Origin: a bacterium C-53
GTDB lineage: Bacteria > Bacillota > Clostridia > Lachnospirales > Lachnospiraceae
Assembly (NCBI GenBank): GCA_003612525.1
Contig: RAZD01000006.1
Span: 1-64,000, forward strand
Reading direction: 5' to 3'
DNA length: 64,000 nucleotides
The translations under genes and the position numbers were made by a program. The notes under the pieces were generated by a model, which did not search any database, was not told where the DNA came from, and was given only the letters and a program-made list of their open reading frames with translations. Numbering within the stretch: the first letter of the stretch is position 1; each line of letters opens with the position of its first letter. This document shows positions 7,573 to 15,409 of the stretch, piece by piece.

Positions 7573-9408
7573 TTATTCGCCCTCGGTGTCTACATCAACT
7601 TCAAATACATCGTAGACCTCGTTGGGTTTTGGTTTGAGCCGGGTGGACAGGAACGCTTCAATGTCAAAGGCATTCTTATCGTCCGCGTCGGCGGTGTACT
7701 GGAAATTGGGGTGCCTGGTGATGTCATACTTATCCGACAAAAACGGGCGGACGCCACGCAGCTGGAGGATACATTTTCCCCCGTCCATCACCGCAAGCTC
7801 ATCCTGGCTCATCAGCTCTTTCCCCAATTTCTGATAATTGAGAGAGTGGGAGGTTTCCCGCCCCCGGCTCTCTCCGGTGTTGTAGGTGTCAATGGTTTCT
7901 TTTCCCAGGGCGGCGGCTAACTCCTTTAAGGTGGTGGGTTCCTTGCCGCCCAGAAAGATGGAAGTGTCCATATTTCCGATGATGGTGTCAGCATTGTCCT
8001 TGTAGATGGCCTTTAACTGGGACTGCGCCTGCAATACCAGACAGGCGGAAATCTCCCGGCTTCGGATGGTGGCTACCAGCTTTTCCAGCTTTGGAATCTG
8101 CCCGATGTTGGCGCACTCGTCAATCAGGCAGCGCACATGGACCGGGAGCCTGCCGCCGTACACATCGTCCGCTTTCTCGCACAGGAGGTTAAACAGCTGG
8201 GTATAGCACATGGAAATCAGGAAGTTAAAGCTGTCATCGGTATCGCTCATAATGAGAAACAGGGCGGTTTTCCGGTCCCCCAGGGTGTCCAGTTCCAGCT
8301 CGTCATAGGCTGTGACCTCCCGCAGCTCGGCAATATCGAATACCGCCAGCCGCGCGCCGCAGGAAATCAGAATCGACTTCGCGGTTTTGCCCGCCGCCAG
8401 CTTATATTTTTTGTACTGCCGCACCGCGAAATGGTTGGGCTTCTCGGACTCCAGTGCGTCAAACATCAGGTCAACGGGGTTTTTGTATTCCTCATCGTCC
8501 TCCCGGACCTCCATCGCGTTAATAAACTCAATCAGGGTGGAGAAGTTCTGTTCCTCCACCGGGGCCTCGTAGTGGATATATCCAATCAGGGCGCAGTACA
8601 GCAGCGTTTCCGCTTTGACCCAGAAATCGTCACCGGCTTTCCCCTCGCCTTTGGTATTGGCGATTAAGGTTGTCACCAGCTTCAAAATGTCCTTTTCGCT
8701 GTGGATATAGGCGAAAGGATTGTATTTCATGGATTTTTTGAAGTTGATGGTATTCAGCACCTTGATCCGGTACGGTTCATAGATGGTTTTGCCGTTCTTG
8801 TCCTTCATGGGCTTTCCGTCCTTATCCAGCCTGGGTGCGCCCCGTTGGAGCAGCTTTCCACATTCGACCAGGATTGTGCCTTTCGGATCAGTGACAACAT
8901 ACGATGAGTGCATCTGCATCAGGTTGGGCTTGAGCCAGAACCGGGTCTTGCCGGAGCCGGAACCGCCGATTACCAGCACATTTTTGTTGCGGGCGGTCTT
9001 GGGGTCCTTGGGGCGGCTGCTCATGGTAAGGCGTTCCGTCTGGGTGAGGATTACATTGTTCTGGAATACCGGATCGACATAAGGGGCGATGTCCTGGGAA
9101 TTTCCCCATCTCGCGGAACCGTACTCGATATTCGGGCGGTACTTCTTGGCGTTTTTGCCTTTCAGGTAAACAGCCAGCCGGAGCGCCGCGCCGCAGCACA
9201 GCCCAACCAGCAGGTCCAGCGGGTGAAAGCTGGGCCAGAAACTTCCAAGAGCCGCCGGAAGGACGGAGATCAAAGACAATACCTTTTCCGAAGCGTCCGC
9301 GCCCTGGGCCATCCGCCACGCCTCCCCGAAGTTGGTGGCGAACAGCCCCATCAGGATATAGGGCAGGTTCAGCAAAACGAGCTTCTTGATGTTCAATGGT
9401 CTTTTCAT
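7573..9408 (-). CDS. VirD4/TraG-type conjugative coupling protein
   Basis: 611 residues. Two N-terminal membrane helices (about 9-25 and 63-82) precede a RecA-like ATPase with Walker A GGSGSGKT at 148-155 and Walker B CLIDECANIG in the middle of the protein. Coupling proteins bring the relaxase-DNA complex to the type IV secretion channel. The gene appears intact and overlaps pcfB by ATGA. The channel ATPase VirB4 that normally follows is not in the window, so this protein may serve a helper element's channel. Confidence 0.93.
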   Translation of the reverse strand: MKRPLNIKKLVLLNLPYILMGLFATNFGEAWRMAQGADASEKVLSLISVLPAALGSFWPSFHPLDLLVGLCCGAALRLAVYLKGKNAKKYRPNIEYGSARWGNSQDIAPYVDPVFQNNVILTQTERLTMSSRPKDPKTARNKNVLVIGGSGSGKTRFWLKPNLMQMHSSYVVTDPKGTILVECGKLLQRGAPRLDKDGKPMKDKNGKTIYEPYRIKVLNTINFKKSMKYNPFAYIHSEKDILKLVTTLIANTKGEGKAGDDFWVKAETLLYCALIGYIHYEAPVEEQNFSTLIEFINAMEVREDDEEYKNPVDLMFDALESEKPNHFAVRQYKKYKLAAGKTAKSILISCGARLAVFDIAELREVTAYDELELDTLGDRKTALFLIMSDTDDSFNFLISMCYTQLFNLLCEKADDVYGGRLPVHVRCLIDECANIGQIPKLEKLVATIRSREISACLVLQAQSQLKAIYKDNADTIIGNMDTSIFLGGKEPTTLKELAAALGKETIDTYNTGESRGRETSHSLNYQKLGKELMSQDELAVMDGGKCILQLRGVRPFLSDKYDITRHPNFQYTADADDKNAFDIEAFLSTRLKPKPNEVYDVFEVDVDTEGE

Positions 9409-9896
9409 CGTTCCAGCTCCTTTCGCTTGGTGCGGTCCACCACCGCGTTTTTCACCAGCTCCCTGAACTGGTTCAGCTTCGCCAGCACAGACGGGCGGGA
9501 CGCCTTGCGGACCTTCTTCTGGGTGTACTCGGTAAATGCCGAGGTCAGCGCGTCCGCGTCGCGGGCCTTGAAAAAGACCAGGTACTTGGGCGGGGAGCAG
9601 CTGCGGTCCTTCTTTACCGCGTAATCCACGCCGTACTTCCGGGCAACCCGTTCAAACGCCTTGATGGAAGGGTCTGTGATTTCAAGGTTGGACACGCCCT
9701 GGTTCTGCCCGATGAGCTGCTTCACCGTCTGCTTGCCCTGGGGCTTGACTTCCGCGCCTTTATCCCGCTGTTTCTGCATCTTTTGCTCTTTCAGATGCGC
9801 CAGATACTTCATAATCGCCGCTTTGAACAGCCTGCCGGTGAATTTTGTGCCGCTGACAATGAGCGTCAGGGTTTTGCTTTCCACTTCGTCCTGCAT
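9405..9896 (-). CDS. PcfB-family conjugation protein
   Basis: 163 residues, basic, with an N-terminal segment SKTLTLIVSGTKFTG followed by a Lys/Gln-rich helix and a C-terminal charged tail. PcfB-like proteins are encoded immediately before VirD4-type coupling proteins in Firmicutes conjugative elements and are thought to link relaxosome and coupling protein. The stop overlaps the virD4 start by 4 bp, supporting coupled translation. The start follows GAGGAGG at a rather long spacer. Confidence 0.85.
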   Translation of the reverse strand: MQDEVESKTLTLIVSGTKFTGRLFKAAIMKYLAHLKEQKMQKQRDKGAEVKPQGKQTVKQLIGQNQGVSNLEITDPSIKAFERVARKYGVDYAVKKDRSCSPPKYLVFFKARDADALTSAFTEYTQKKVRKASRPSVLAKLNQFRELVKNAVVDRTKRKELER

Positions 9897-9938
9897 GGGT
9901 GTTTCGCCTCCTCTCTATGGATTTTCTGCATGGTTTCT

Positions 9939-10250
9939 CTATCGGAGCTGGTCTTGCCGGTCATAGTGCAGATGGCCGTTTCGGACCTTCGCATGGCTCA
10001 CAATTTTGATATGCCCCTGTTCCTGGCGTTCCAGGGACTTTTTATATCCCTCCTCTGTGAGAAAGGCGCGGCTGCGTTCCCCTTTCCAGCCAACAGGGGA
10101 ATCAGCGGTCAGGGTATCAAAAATAATCATGTGCCGGGTGTCCTCCGCGAACCGGTTTAAGTCCATGTAACTATGGCCGGAATACTCCCGCGCCCCGGCT
10201 TTAAGCCGCATTTCCTCCATCAGCTGGCCGATGGTCTTTTTTTCAGGCAT
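9939..10250 (-). CDS. Conserved element protein, paralogue of the 11838-12113 product
   Basis: 103 residues, no recognised catalytic motif. The C-terminal half carries 'FLTEEGYKKSLERQEQGHIKI', close to 'FLDEDGYQAVLASQKRRDIKI' (split: FLDEDGYQAVL then ASQKRRDIKI) in the small protein upstream of the replication gene. This suggests two copies of one small fold. The middle contains HMIIFDTLT, probably a beta strand. The start at 10248-10250 follows GAAAGGGGG and overlaps the preceding gene by 8 bp. Confidence 0.65.
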   Translation of the reverse strand: MPEKKTIGQLMEEMRLKAGAREYSGHSYMDLNRFAEDTRHMIIFDTLTADSPVGWKGERSRAFLTEEGYKKSLERQEQGHIKIVSHAKVRNGHLHYDRQDQLR

Positions 10251-10605
10251 GGTGTGCGCCCCCTTTCTCCCGGCCCTGGCCTTTCACCGTCAGAATCCCG
10301 TCCAGCGTGGTGGCGGTGATCCGCAGGCGTTCAGCGGTGGCAATATCGTTTTTCACCGTTTCATCGGCTGCATGGCCACAGACCACCAGCACATGGGAGC
10401 GGCGCAGGTAATCTCTGGCGATGTCGATTCCGTCCTTGTGTTCCTGGGGGATTTCATCTTTCAAAAACAGCGGCAGGAACAAAACGGGGCAGACGGGGGA
10501 ATATCCGGCGTCATACACCTGGCGGCAGTAGCTGGCGGCGCTTGCCGCGTTTTCGTGGGGGTTCTTGCTCCAGGGAGCGGTGATATACGCAAGCGGTCGT
10601 TTCAT
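10243..10605 (-). CDS. DUF7768/DUF4406-like protein (nucleoside deoxyribosyltransferase-type fold)
   Basis: 120 residues. The opening 'LAYITAPWSKNPHEN' and later 'ARDYLRRSHVLVVCGH' resemble the Rossmann-like nucleoside 2-deoxyribosyltransferase relatives found in mobile elements and phages. In such proteins the first strand and the following Asn/Glu residues line a nucleotide pocket. The substrate and any role in element biology are unknown. It is placed in a compact string of small genes between the replication protein and PcfB. Confidence 0.7.
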   Translation of the reverse strand: MKRPLAYITAPWSKNPHENAASAASYCRQVYDAGYSPVCPVLFLPLFLKDEIPQEHKDGIDIARDYLRRSHVLVVCGHAADETVKNDIATAERLRITATTLDGILTVKGQGREKGGAHHA

Positions 10606-10655
10606 AACAGATTCCTTTCTCCCGGCAGTTCCGGGCAGACAAAAACGGCCAGCTT

Positions 10656-11555
10656 TCAGAAGCCGCCGTACATATCGTGGTTGACCTGTGAGGTGTAATG
10701 GTTGCTCATGGTGGTGGGCGCGTTGAACAGCACCGTCAAAAGGTACTGCTTCATGTTTCGTACCTCGGTGGTGTTCTTTTGCAGGCAGTCCATGACAAAC
10801 TCAATGTGGGAGCTGTCCAGCTTCAGGAAGCGGGAACGCACCACCTCATGGGGGAAGTCCGCCCCGGCAATCCGGGTGGTCTTACGCTTCGCGCAGACCG
10901 TTTCCACCAGCAGCTCCACAATCTCGTCCAAGTCCTCCCGATAGGTCCCAAACCGCTGTTTGAGGCAGTCATACTCGATATTCTCCAAAATCAGCTCCCG
11001 ATAACTTTCCATCTCTGTCAGTGACATCGTTTCCCTTCGCTTCGGTTCCGGTGGCTTTGCCGCCGTTCCCCGGAAAGGAATGGAATCGGTAATTGATCCG
11101 TCAGTAATTGATTTTTGGGTATTTGATTTCTCTATACTTATTTGCGTTGGATTTTCCGTTGACGGTTTTCCCGTTGACGGATTATCCGTTGTCGGAAAAC
11201 CCGACAACGGTTTTTCCAACAACGGTTTTGGGGGCAACGGTTGGGCGGGCGGTTCCTCTGTTACCGGACGCTCATAAATCACATACTCGTTGGCGCTGAA
11301 CTTGCCGCCCGCGTCGGTGGTCTGGCGGCGCTTGATGTACCCCGCCTTTTCCAGCTCATTGACTGCGGAGCGGATCGCGTCCTTGCTTTCCCGGTTGATA
11401 ACGGCCAGACCGGAAAGGGTGTAGTCCCAATCCTCCGGCAGCGAGAGCATCTGGGACAGCAGGCCCTTTGCTTTCAGGCTCAGGCTCTTGTCCCGCAGAT
11501 GATAGTTGCTCATGACGGTGTATCCCTGTGTGCGTTCTACGCGAAAAACGGCCAT
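10656..11555 (-). CDS. Helix-turn-helix replication-initiator-like protein (DUF6017-type C-terminus)
   Basis: 299 residues. The N-terminal winged helix (residues about 10-90, KGLLSQMLSLPEDWDYTL...) resembles RepA-type initiators. A repetitive linker of PTTDNPSTGKPSTENP type follows, then a C-terminal helical domain. It has the same layout as the RepA at 1595-2350 but little direct identity. The ATG at 11553-11555 follows AAAGGAG, so the longer upstream frame is rejected. The likely role is replication or maintenance of the excised circle, next to ParA/ParB. Confidence 0.8.
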   Translation of the reverse strand: MAVFRVERTQGYTVMSNYHLRDKSLSLKAKGLLSQMLSLPEDWDYTLSGLAVINRESKDAIRSAVNELEKAGYIKRRQTTDAGGKFSANEYVIYERPVTEEPPAQPLPPKPLLEKPLSGFPTTDNPSTGKPSTENPTQISIEKSNTQKSITDGSITDSIPFRGTAAKPPEPKRRETMSLTEMESYRELILENIEYDCLKQRFGTYREDLDEIVELLVETVCAKRKTTRIAGADFPHEVVRSRFLKLDSSHIEFVMDCLQKNTTEVRNMKQYLLTVLFNAPTTMSNHYTSQVNHDMYGGF

Positions 11556-11622
11556 TTTCTGCACTCCTTTCGTTTCCCAGGGCATGAAAAAAGCCACAAT
11601 CCCATAAAAAGAATTGCGGCGT

Positions 11623-11814
11623 TCATTTGCTGGCTGACTTCTGCCTGTACCGGTGAAAAAACGGCGGCATGGGCGGTTTGTCAAACAGGCTCTCTAACTG
11701 CGGAAACGTCAGGGTTTGAAAAATCCGGTCGATCTCAATGGTTTCCATGTTTCGCTGGGAGCGGCAGTCCTCCCGGATGGCTTCTCTGATTTCCTTAACG
11801 GTACACATATTCAT
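11623..11814 (-). CDS. Small conserved element protein, unknown function
   Basis: 63 residues. The N-terminal half is a charged helix (VKEIREAIREDCRS) and the C-terminal half is rich in Pro, Phe and basic residues. The start region has GAGAGGAAGG upstream of two closely spaced ATGs (11812-11814 and 11806-11808); either could be used. It lies tightly between two accepted genes on the same strand, which is the main support. Confidence 0.5.
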   Translation of the reverse strand: MNMCTVKEIREAIREDCRSQRNMETIEIDRIFQTLTFPQLESLFDKPPMPPFFHRYRQKSASK

Positions 11815-11837
11815 TCCTTCCTCTCAATTTGTCGGGT

Positions 11838-12113
11838 TTACGGGTGGCGTTTCTTTTTTGGCTTGAAGTCCAGGATATGCCCCTCAATGACGCGGGCATA
11901 CCGTTTGATTTTGATGTCCCGGCGTTTCTGGCTGGCGAGAACGGCCTGGTAGCCGTCCTCGTCCAGAAACAGGCGCGTTTCATCGCCGGGTGCGCCGTAG
12001 GCGGTGCGGGGCCGCAGGACGGAAAACTCCACCATCCAGCGGGTCTTATCCTGAAACCGTTCCACAGCCAGTATGTTGTGGCCCTTTAACTCCCTGGCAA
12101 CGTGATCTCTCAT
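11838..12113 (-). CDS. Small element protein related to the 9939-10250 product
   Basis: 91 residues, basic C-terminus (FKPKKKRHP). It shares the FLxExGYxxxL...IKIxxxAxVxxGH pattern with the protein at 9939-10250. The ATG at 12111-12113 follows AAAGGAG by 5-6 nt and starts 12 bp after the parB stop, so it is probably co-transcribed with parA-parB. The function is unknown. Confidence 0.65.
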   Translation of the reverse strand: MRDHVARELKGHNILAVERFQDKTRWMVEFSVLRPRTAYGAPGDETRLFLDEDGYQAVLASQKRRDIKIKRYARVIEGHILDFKPKKKRHP

Positions 12114-12124
12114 AGGCGCTCCTT

Positions 12125-13060
12125 TCAGCGTTCCTGATCTCTCTGACGCTTTTTCTGCCACTGTTCCAGCAGTTTGATGATGGTTTCCTGCATCCGGGCC
12201 GGGGTGTAGCTTTTGGGAAAATACTTCCGCAGGGTGTCGGAGGTAAACGTCACCTTGTCCAGATCGCTTTTCTTTTCCTCGCCCATAATCGCCCGCATTA
12301 CATCTATGGATAAATGCCCCTCCTGACTGAATTTTTTGAGCCGCTGGGCCTGGGAAAGGGAGGGGGTGGCCTGTTCGCTGTCCATCGCGTCCAAAAGCTG
12401 GGTCTGTTCTTCTTTTTTGAGAAAGGACAGCTCATAGGCCGGGTTCAGGGCAATTTTCTTTTCGTCCACCATGTTCAGCAGTTCGGGGATTAACTCGGTC
12501 AGGCGGATGTAGCGGAAAATTTGGTTTTTACTCTGGCCGACCTGTTCCGCCAGAACCTCGCTGGACTTCTTCCCAAAATCGTTCCCAACTTGGGAACAAT
12601 TTTCTTTGGAGGGCCGACCTGCTTGCCGTTTCATAGCTTCTAATTTCATCTTGTAGGCAAAAGCCCTTTCGCTGGGGAGCAGGCTTTCCCGTTGTAAATT
12701 GCTGTCAACCATGATAATCGTGGCGGCGTCATCGTCCAAATCCCGGACAATCACCGGCATGGTTTCTTTCTCTGCCAGTTCACTGGCCCTATGCCGCCTG
12801 TGTCCGGCTACCAGCTCATAACCGCCCTCCGGGTCAGGACGGGCAATCGCCGGGACCAGAACGCCGTACTGCCGGATGCTGTCGGCGGTTTCCATCATGG
12901 CATCATCATCTTTGACTTTGAATGGGTGGCCCTTGAACGAGTGCAGCTCGCTTAAAGGAATTTCTACCACCTTTTCCCGCCCTGCATCGGCGCGGCTTTC
13001 CTCGGTGGAAAACAGATCATCGACCGATGCCAGCTCTACTTTTTTCGCGCTGCTTTTCAA
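12125..13060 (-). CDS. parB: ParB-type partition protein
   Basis: 311 residues. The N-terminal ParB/Srx nuclease-like fold contains 'GHPFKVKDDDAM' and the CTP-binding-type motif 'GHRRHRA'. A central helix-turn-helix (VLAEQVGQSKNQIFRYIRL) would bind parS. It acts with ParA to maintain the excised element. The start is a TTG at 13058-13060, nine nt after AAGGAGG, inside the end of parA (44-bp overlap). No parS site could be assigned by eye. Confidence 0.92.
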   Translation of the reverse strand: MKSSAKKVELASVDDLFSTEESRADAGREKVVEIPLSELHSFKGHPFKVKDDDAMMETADSIRQYGVLVPAIARPDPEGGYELVAGHRRHRASELAEKETMPVIVRDLDDDAATIIMVDSNLQRESLLPSERAFAYKMKLEAMKRQAGRPSKENCSQVGNDFGKKSSEVLAEQVGQSKNQIFRYIRLTELIPELLNMVDEKKIALNPAYELSFLKKEEQTQLLDAMDSEQATPSLSQAQRLKKFSQEGHLSIDVMRAIMGEEKKSDLDKVTFTSDTLRKYFPKSYTPARMQETIIKLLEQWQKKRQRDQER

Positions 13061-13838
13061 GTTTCAACACCTCCTTAGTCAGATTTGCGTAACCCTCCGC
13101 TACTTTGCCGCCTGGGTCATGGGCGAAAATGCTCTTGCCCTCCGCGCTGGTTTCCTTTGCCCGGACAGAATGGGGAATCTCGGTTCCGAACACCTTGATT
13201 TTGCTGCCGTAGGTTTCCCGCAGCAGGGCGGCAATCTCTTTGGCGAAGTTGGTGCGGTTGTCCACCATCGTCAGCAGAATACCGTCTATTTGCAGTTTCG
13301 GGTTGATCTGCCGCTTGACCTTATTCACCGTAGAGAGCAGCTGTTCCAGCCCTTTGGCGGGCAGATACTCCGCCTGGACGGGAATTATAATCCTGTTGGC
13401 GGCGGCCAGCGCGTTGACGGTGAGCATACCCAGGGAGGGCTGGCAGTCTATGAGGATATGGGAATACTGCCCCTTTACGGTGTCCAGGTACTGCCGCAGA
13501 ATCGTTTCCCGGCTCATAGCGTTTACCAGCGATACCTCCATGCCGGATAGCTGAATATCCGCCGGCATCAGGTCCACGCCCTCCGGGTGGCGCAGAATCC
13601 CCTCGCCGGGGCGGACCGGCTGATCGGTCAGGATACGGCCCATAGCGTCAGAGAGGGTAAAGGGCAGCTTATCCGGCTGGGGATTGCCCAGGCTGATGGT
13701 CAGGCTCCCTTGCGGGTCCCCGTCAATGAGAAGCACTTTCTTTCCGGCCTGCGCCAGTCCTATCCCTAAGTTGGCACAGGTTGTGGTCTTGCCCACACCT
13801 CCCTTTTGGTTGGCGATGGCGATGATTTGCGTGTTCAA
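13017..13838 (-). CDS. parA: ParA-type partition ATPase
   Basis: 273 residues. A deviant Walker A motif KGGVGKT at residues 12-18, the DGDPQGS switch and the 'ILIDCQPSLG' Walker B identify a ParA/Soj family ATPase. It is the first gene of the element's leftward transcription unit. The TTG at 13836-13838 is the better start because GAGGTGAT lies 5-12 nt upstream; the ATG three codons earlier overlaps that site. Both partition genes therefore seem to use TTG. Confidence 0.93.
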   Translation of the reverse strand: MNTQIIAIANQKGGVGKTTTCANLGIGLAQAGKKVLLIDGDPQGSLTISLGNPQPDKLPFTLSDAMGRILTDQPVRPGEGILRHPEGVDLMPADIQLSGMEVSLVNAMSRETILRQYLDTVKGQYSHILIDCQPSLGMLTVNALAAANRIIIPVQAEYLPAKGLEQLLSTVNKVKRQINPKLQIDGILLTMVDNRTNFAKEIAALLRETYGSKIKVFGTEIPHSVRAKETSAEGKSIFAHDPGGKVAEGYANLTKEVLKLEKQREKSRAGIGR

Positions 13839-13883
13839 GATAATCACCTCGTTTCTAATTCGTTGTGGTTGCTTCTGGAAATA

Positions 13884-13926
13884 GAAAAAGCCGCCACTTC
13901 ATAAATTGAAAAGTGACGGCTTTTTC
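13884..13926. terminator. Bidirectional hairpin upstream of parA
   Basis: GAAAAAGCCG...CACTT pairs with AAGTG.CGGCTTTTTC across a short loop, with one mismatch. A- and T-tracts on both sides would allow termination in either direction and could insulate the element from the chromosome. Confidence 0.6.
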
Positions 13927-13961
13927 TGATCCCGGAATACAGTTTCCTGGAAATGCAAAAA

Positions 13962-13986
13962 GCACCCAGTAAAAAATACTGAGTGC
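13962..13986. repeat. Inverted repeat
   Basis: GCACCCAGTA and TACTGAGTGC form a 10-bp stem with one mismatch around an AAAAA loop. No U-tract follows on either strand, so a protein-binding or structural role is as likely as termination. Confidence 0.4.
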
Positions 13987-14105
13987 CTGCATTAGAATCA
14001 TATTCAATTATTCAAATTCGGTCAAACTATGCCAAACTGTTCTCGTATAAATCGAGGGGAGAGAGGGAGTAAAAATCACCTCTGAAATACCCCAAAAACA
14101 GAGCT

Positions 14106-14180
14106 GTGGTTATCCTATTTTGTAACCACTTGACCCTCTTTTTACCCTCTTTTTTCCCGGTTATCCTATTGGGAACCACT
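14106..14180. repeat. Pair of direct repeats with internal dyad symmetry
   Basis: GGTTATCCTATT-(n)-AACCACT occurs at 14108-14130 and again at 14159-14180, 51 bp apart in the same orientation. Each copy is itself an imperfect inverted repeat (GGTT/AACC). Between them ACCCTCTTTTT is nearly doubled. Such spaced dyads near an element end suggest recombinase, Xis or partition protein binding; which of these is not decided by the sequence. Confidence 0.5.
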
Positions 14181-14240
14181 ATAAATTGGGTGAAAAATGG
14201 CTTTTTAGCGTCAAACTGCATCAAACCTTATCAAAAGCAA

Positions 14241-14270
14241 AAGCCCGGAAAACCTTGATTTTCCGGGCTT
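14241..14270 (-). terminator. rpsI operon terminator
   Basis: A perfect 12-bp stem AAGCCCGGAAAA/TTTTCCGGGCTT with a 6-nt loop, followed on the minus strand by TTTTGCTTTTG. It lies about 20 nt after the rpsI stop, so it ends the rplM-rpsI transcript before the mobile element. Confidence 0.9.
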
Positions 14271-14291
14271 TTTGAGCCATTTTGATAAAAT

Positions 14292-14690
14292 TTAACGCTT
14301 GCTGAACTGCGGAGCGCGACGAGCCGCTTTGAGGCCGTATTTCTTCCTTTCCTTCGCACGAGGGTCACGCGTCAGGAATCCTGCCTTCTTTAATACCGGC
14401 CTGAAATCATTATCCACTGTGAGAAGCGCTCTTGCCACACCATGTCTGATAGCGCCTGCCTGTCCTGTATATCCACCACCGTGAACATTTACAAGAACAT
14501 CGTATTTGTCAACCGTCTCTGTAGATACAAGAGGCTGCCGAACAATCACTTTTAATGTTTCTAATCCAAAATAATCATCAATATCTCTTTTGTTGATCGT
14601 AATCTTACCCGTTCCAGGTACTAAATATACTCTGGCAATCGATTTTTTTCTTCTTCCGGTTCCGTAGAATTTATTTGATGCTTTAGCCAC
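14292..14690 (-). CDS. rpsI: 30S ribosomal protein S9 (uS9)
   Basis: 132 residues, the usual length. It has the family's [14 protein letters not shown] opening, the '[14 protein letters not shown]' loop and the conserved basic C-terminus ending FSKR, whose tail reaches the P-site tRNA. It follows rplM by about 30 bp in one transcript. The end of the gene is intact although a mobile element starts within a few hundred bases downstream, so insertion did not damage it. Confidence 0.98.
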   Translation of the reverse strand: MAKASNKFYGTGRRKKSIARVYLVPGTGKITINKRDIDDYFGLETLKVIVRQPLVSTETVDKYDVLVNVHGGGYTGQAGAIRHGVARALLTVDNDFRPVLKKAGFLTRDPRAKERKKYGLKAARRAPQFSKR

Positions 14691-14719
14691 TGTTTTTCTC
14701 TCCTTTCAGTCCTGTCTGC

Positions 14720-15148
14720 TTAAAATGTTAACACTTCAGGTTTCTGTGCCTGCTGCTCATGCTCAGGTCCCGCATAAACGTGAAGTTTTCTGTACATCTG
14801 TCTGCCTAAAGGTCCTTTCGGGAGCATTCCCTTAACTGCAAGCTCAACAACTTCTTCCGGCTTCTTCGCTAATTTCTCTTTTAAAGTCGTTTCCTTCATA
14901 CCACCAACATACTCAGAATGGCGATAGTAAATTTTCTGATCTAATTTCTTTCCAGTCACTTTCACCTTAGCCGCATTCACAATAATCACGTAATCACCTG
15001 TATCCATATGCGGTGTAAAAATCGGCTTATTCTTGCCTCTTAAAACTTTAGCAACTTCCGATGCCAAACGTCCCAATGTCATACCATCTGCGTCTACAAC
15101 ATACCATTTTCTATCAATTGTAGCCGGACTAGCCATAAAAGTTTTCAT
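14720..15148 (-). CDS. rplM: 50S ribosomal protein L13 (uL13)
   Basis: 142 residues, full length for the family, with [16 protein letters not shown] near the N-terminus and the '[16 protein letters not shown]' signature. It is an early-assembling large-subunit protein. It opens the rplM-rpsI transcription unit, is preceded by a strong promoter and a roughly 200-nt leader, and has AGGTAAC upstream of its ATG. Confidence 0.98.
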   Translation of the reverse strand: MKTFMASPATIDRKWYVVDADGMTLGRLASEVAKVLRGKNKPIFTPHMDTGDYVIIVNAAKVKVTGKKLDQKIYYRHSEYVGGMKETTLKEKLAKKPEEVVELAVKGMLPKGPLGRQMYRKLHVYAGPEHEQQAQKPEVLTF

Positions 15149-15347
15149 ATGTTACCTCCAAAGTAATTTCTTGTTTCCTGTTTCTATTTCGCCTTACAGA
15201 CACAGGAATCTACTCCCACATAGACTCTTTCGGTCCGCAAAACATTCAAATGCCATCTCCGGGGCAGGATACGTATAGCTGCTGTCAGCTACACATGACA
15301 TTATCATTTTATCTGGAAAATACAGGACGTGTAAGACCACGTCACAT
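15149..15347 (-). promoter_or_regulatory. Structured rplM leader (probable L13 autoregulatory leader)
   Basis: About 200 nt of untranslated RNA separate the promoter from rplM. It contains hairpin-forming segments, e.g. GACGTGgtcttaCACGTC near its 5' end and GCTGacaGCAGC further on. An rplM leader RNA is known in many Firmicutes and is thought to bind L13 for feedback control; assignment here rests on position and visible structure only. Confidence 0.6.
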
Positions 15348-15353
15348 TGAAAT

Positions 15354-15382
15354 ATTATATTACACTCATCGGGGCGTGTCAA
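15354..15382 (-). promoter_or_regulatory. Sigma-A promoter of rplM-rpsI
   Basis: On the minus strand TTGACA (15377-15382) and TATAAT (15354-15359) are separated by exactly 17 nt, a consensus vegetative promoter. Transcription would start near 15347. Confidence 0.9.
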
Positions 15383-15409
15383 CACCTTTCTCTCAATTAA
15401 AACCCCTAT

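Larger units (their letters stand above)
13839..14291. other. Element/chromosome boundary region without a supported gene
   Basis: About 450 bp between parA and rpsI with no convincing gene. It holds two hairpins, two ~22-bp direct repeats, a doubled ACCCTCTTTTT, and two GTCAAACT...CAAAC repeats (near 14023 and 14209). The rpsI terminator lies at its right end. One element attachment site should lie here, between the rpsI terminator and parA, but its core cannot be fixed without the other end. Confidence 0.5.

Noticed and set aside
9396-10160. 254-codon plus-strand frame opposite pcfB
   Set aside because: Long only because GC-rich DNA lacks stop codons; the minus-strand genes have family motifs and coupled starts.
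14027-14224. 65-codon frame downstream of rpsI
   Set aside because: No ribosome site, overlaps the direct repeats, and no recognisable protein pattern.
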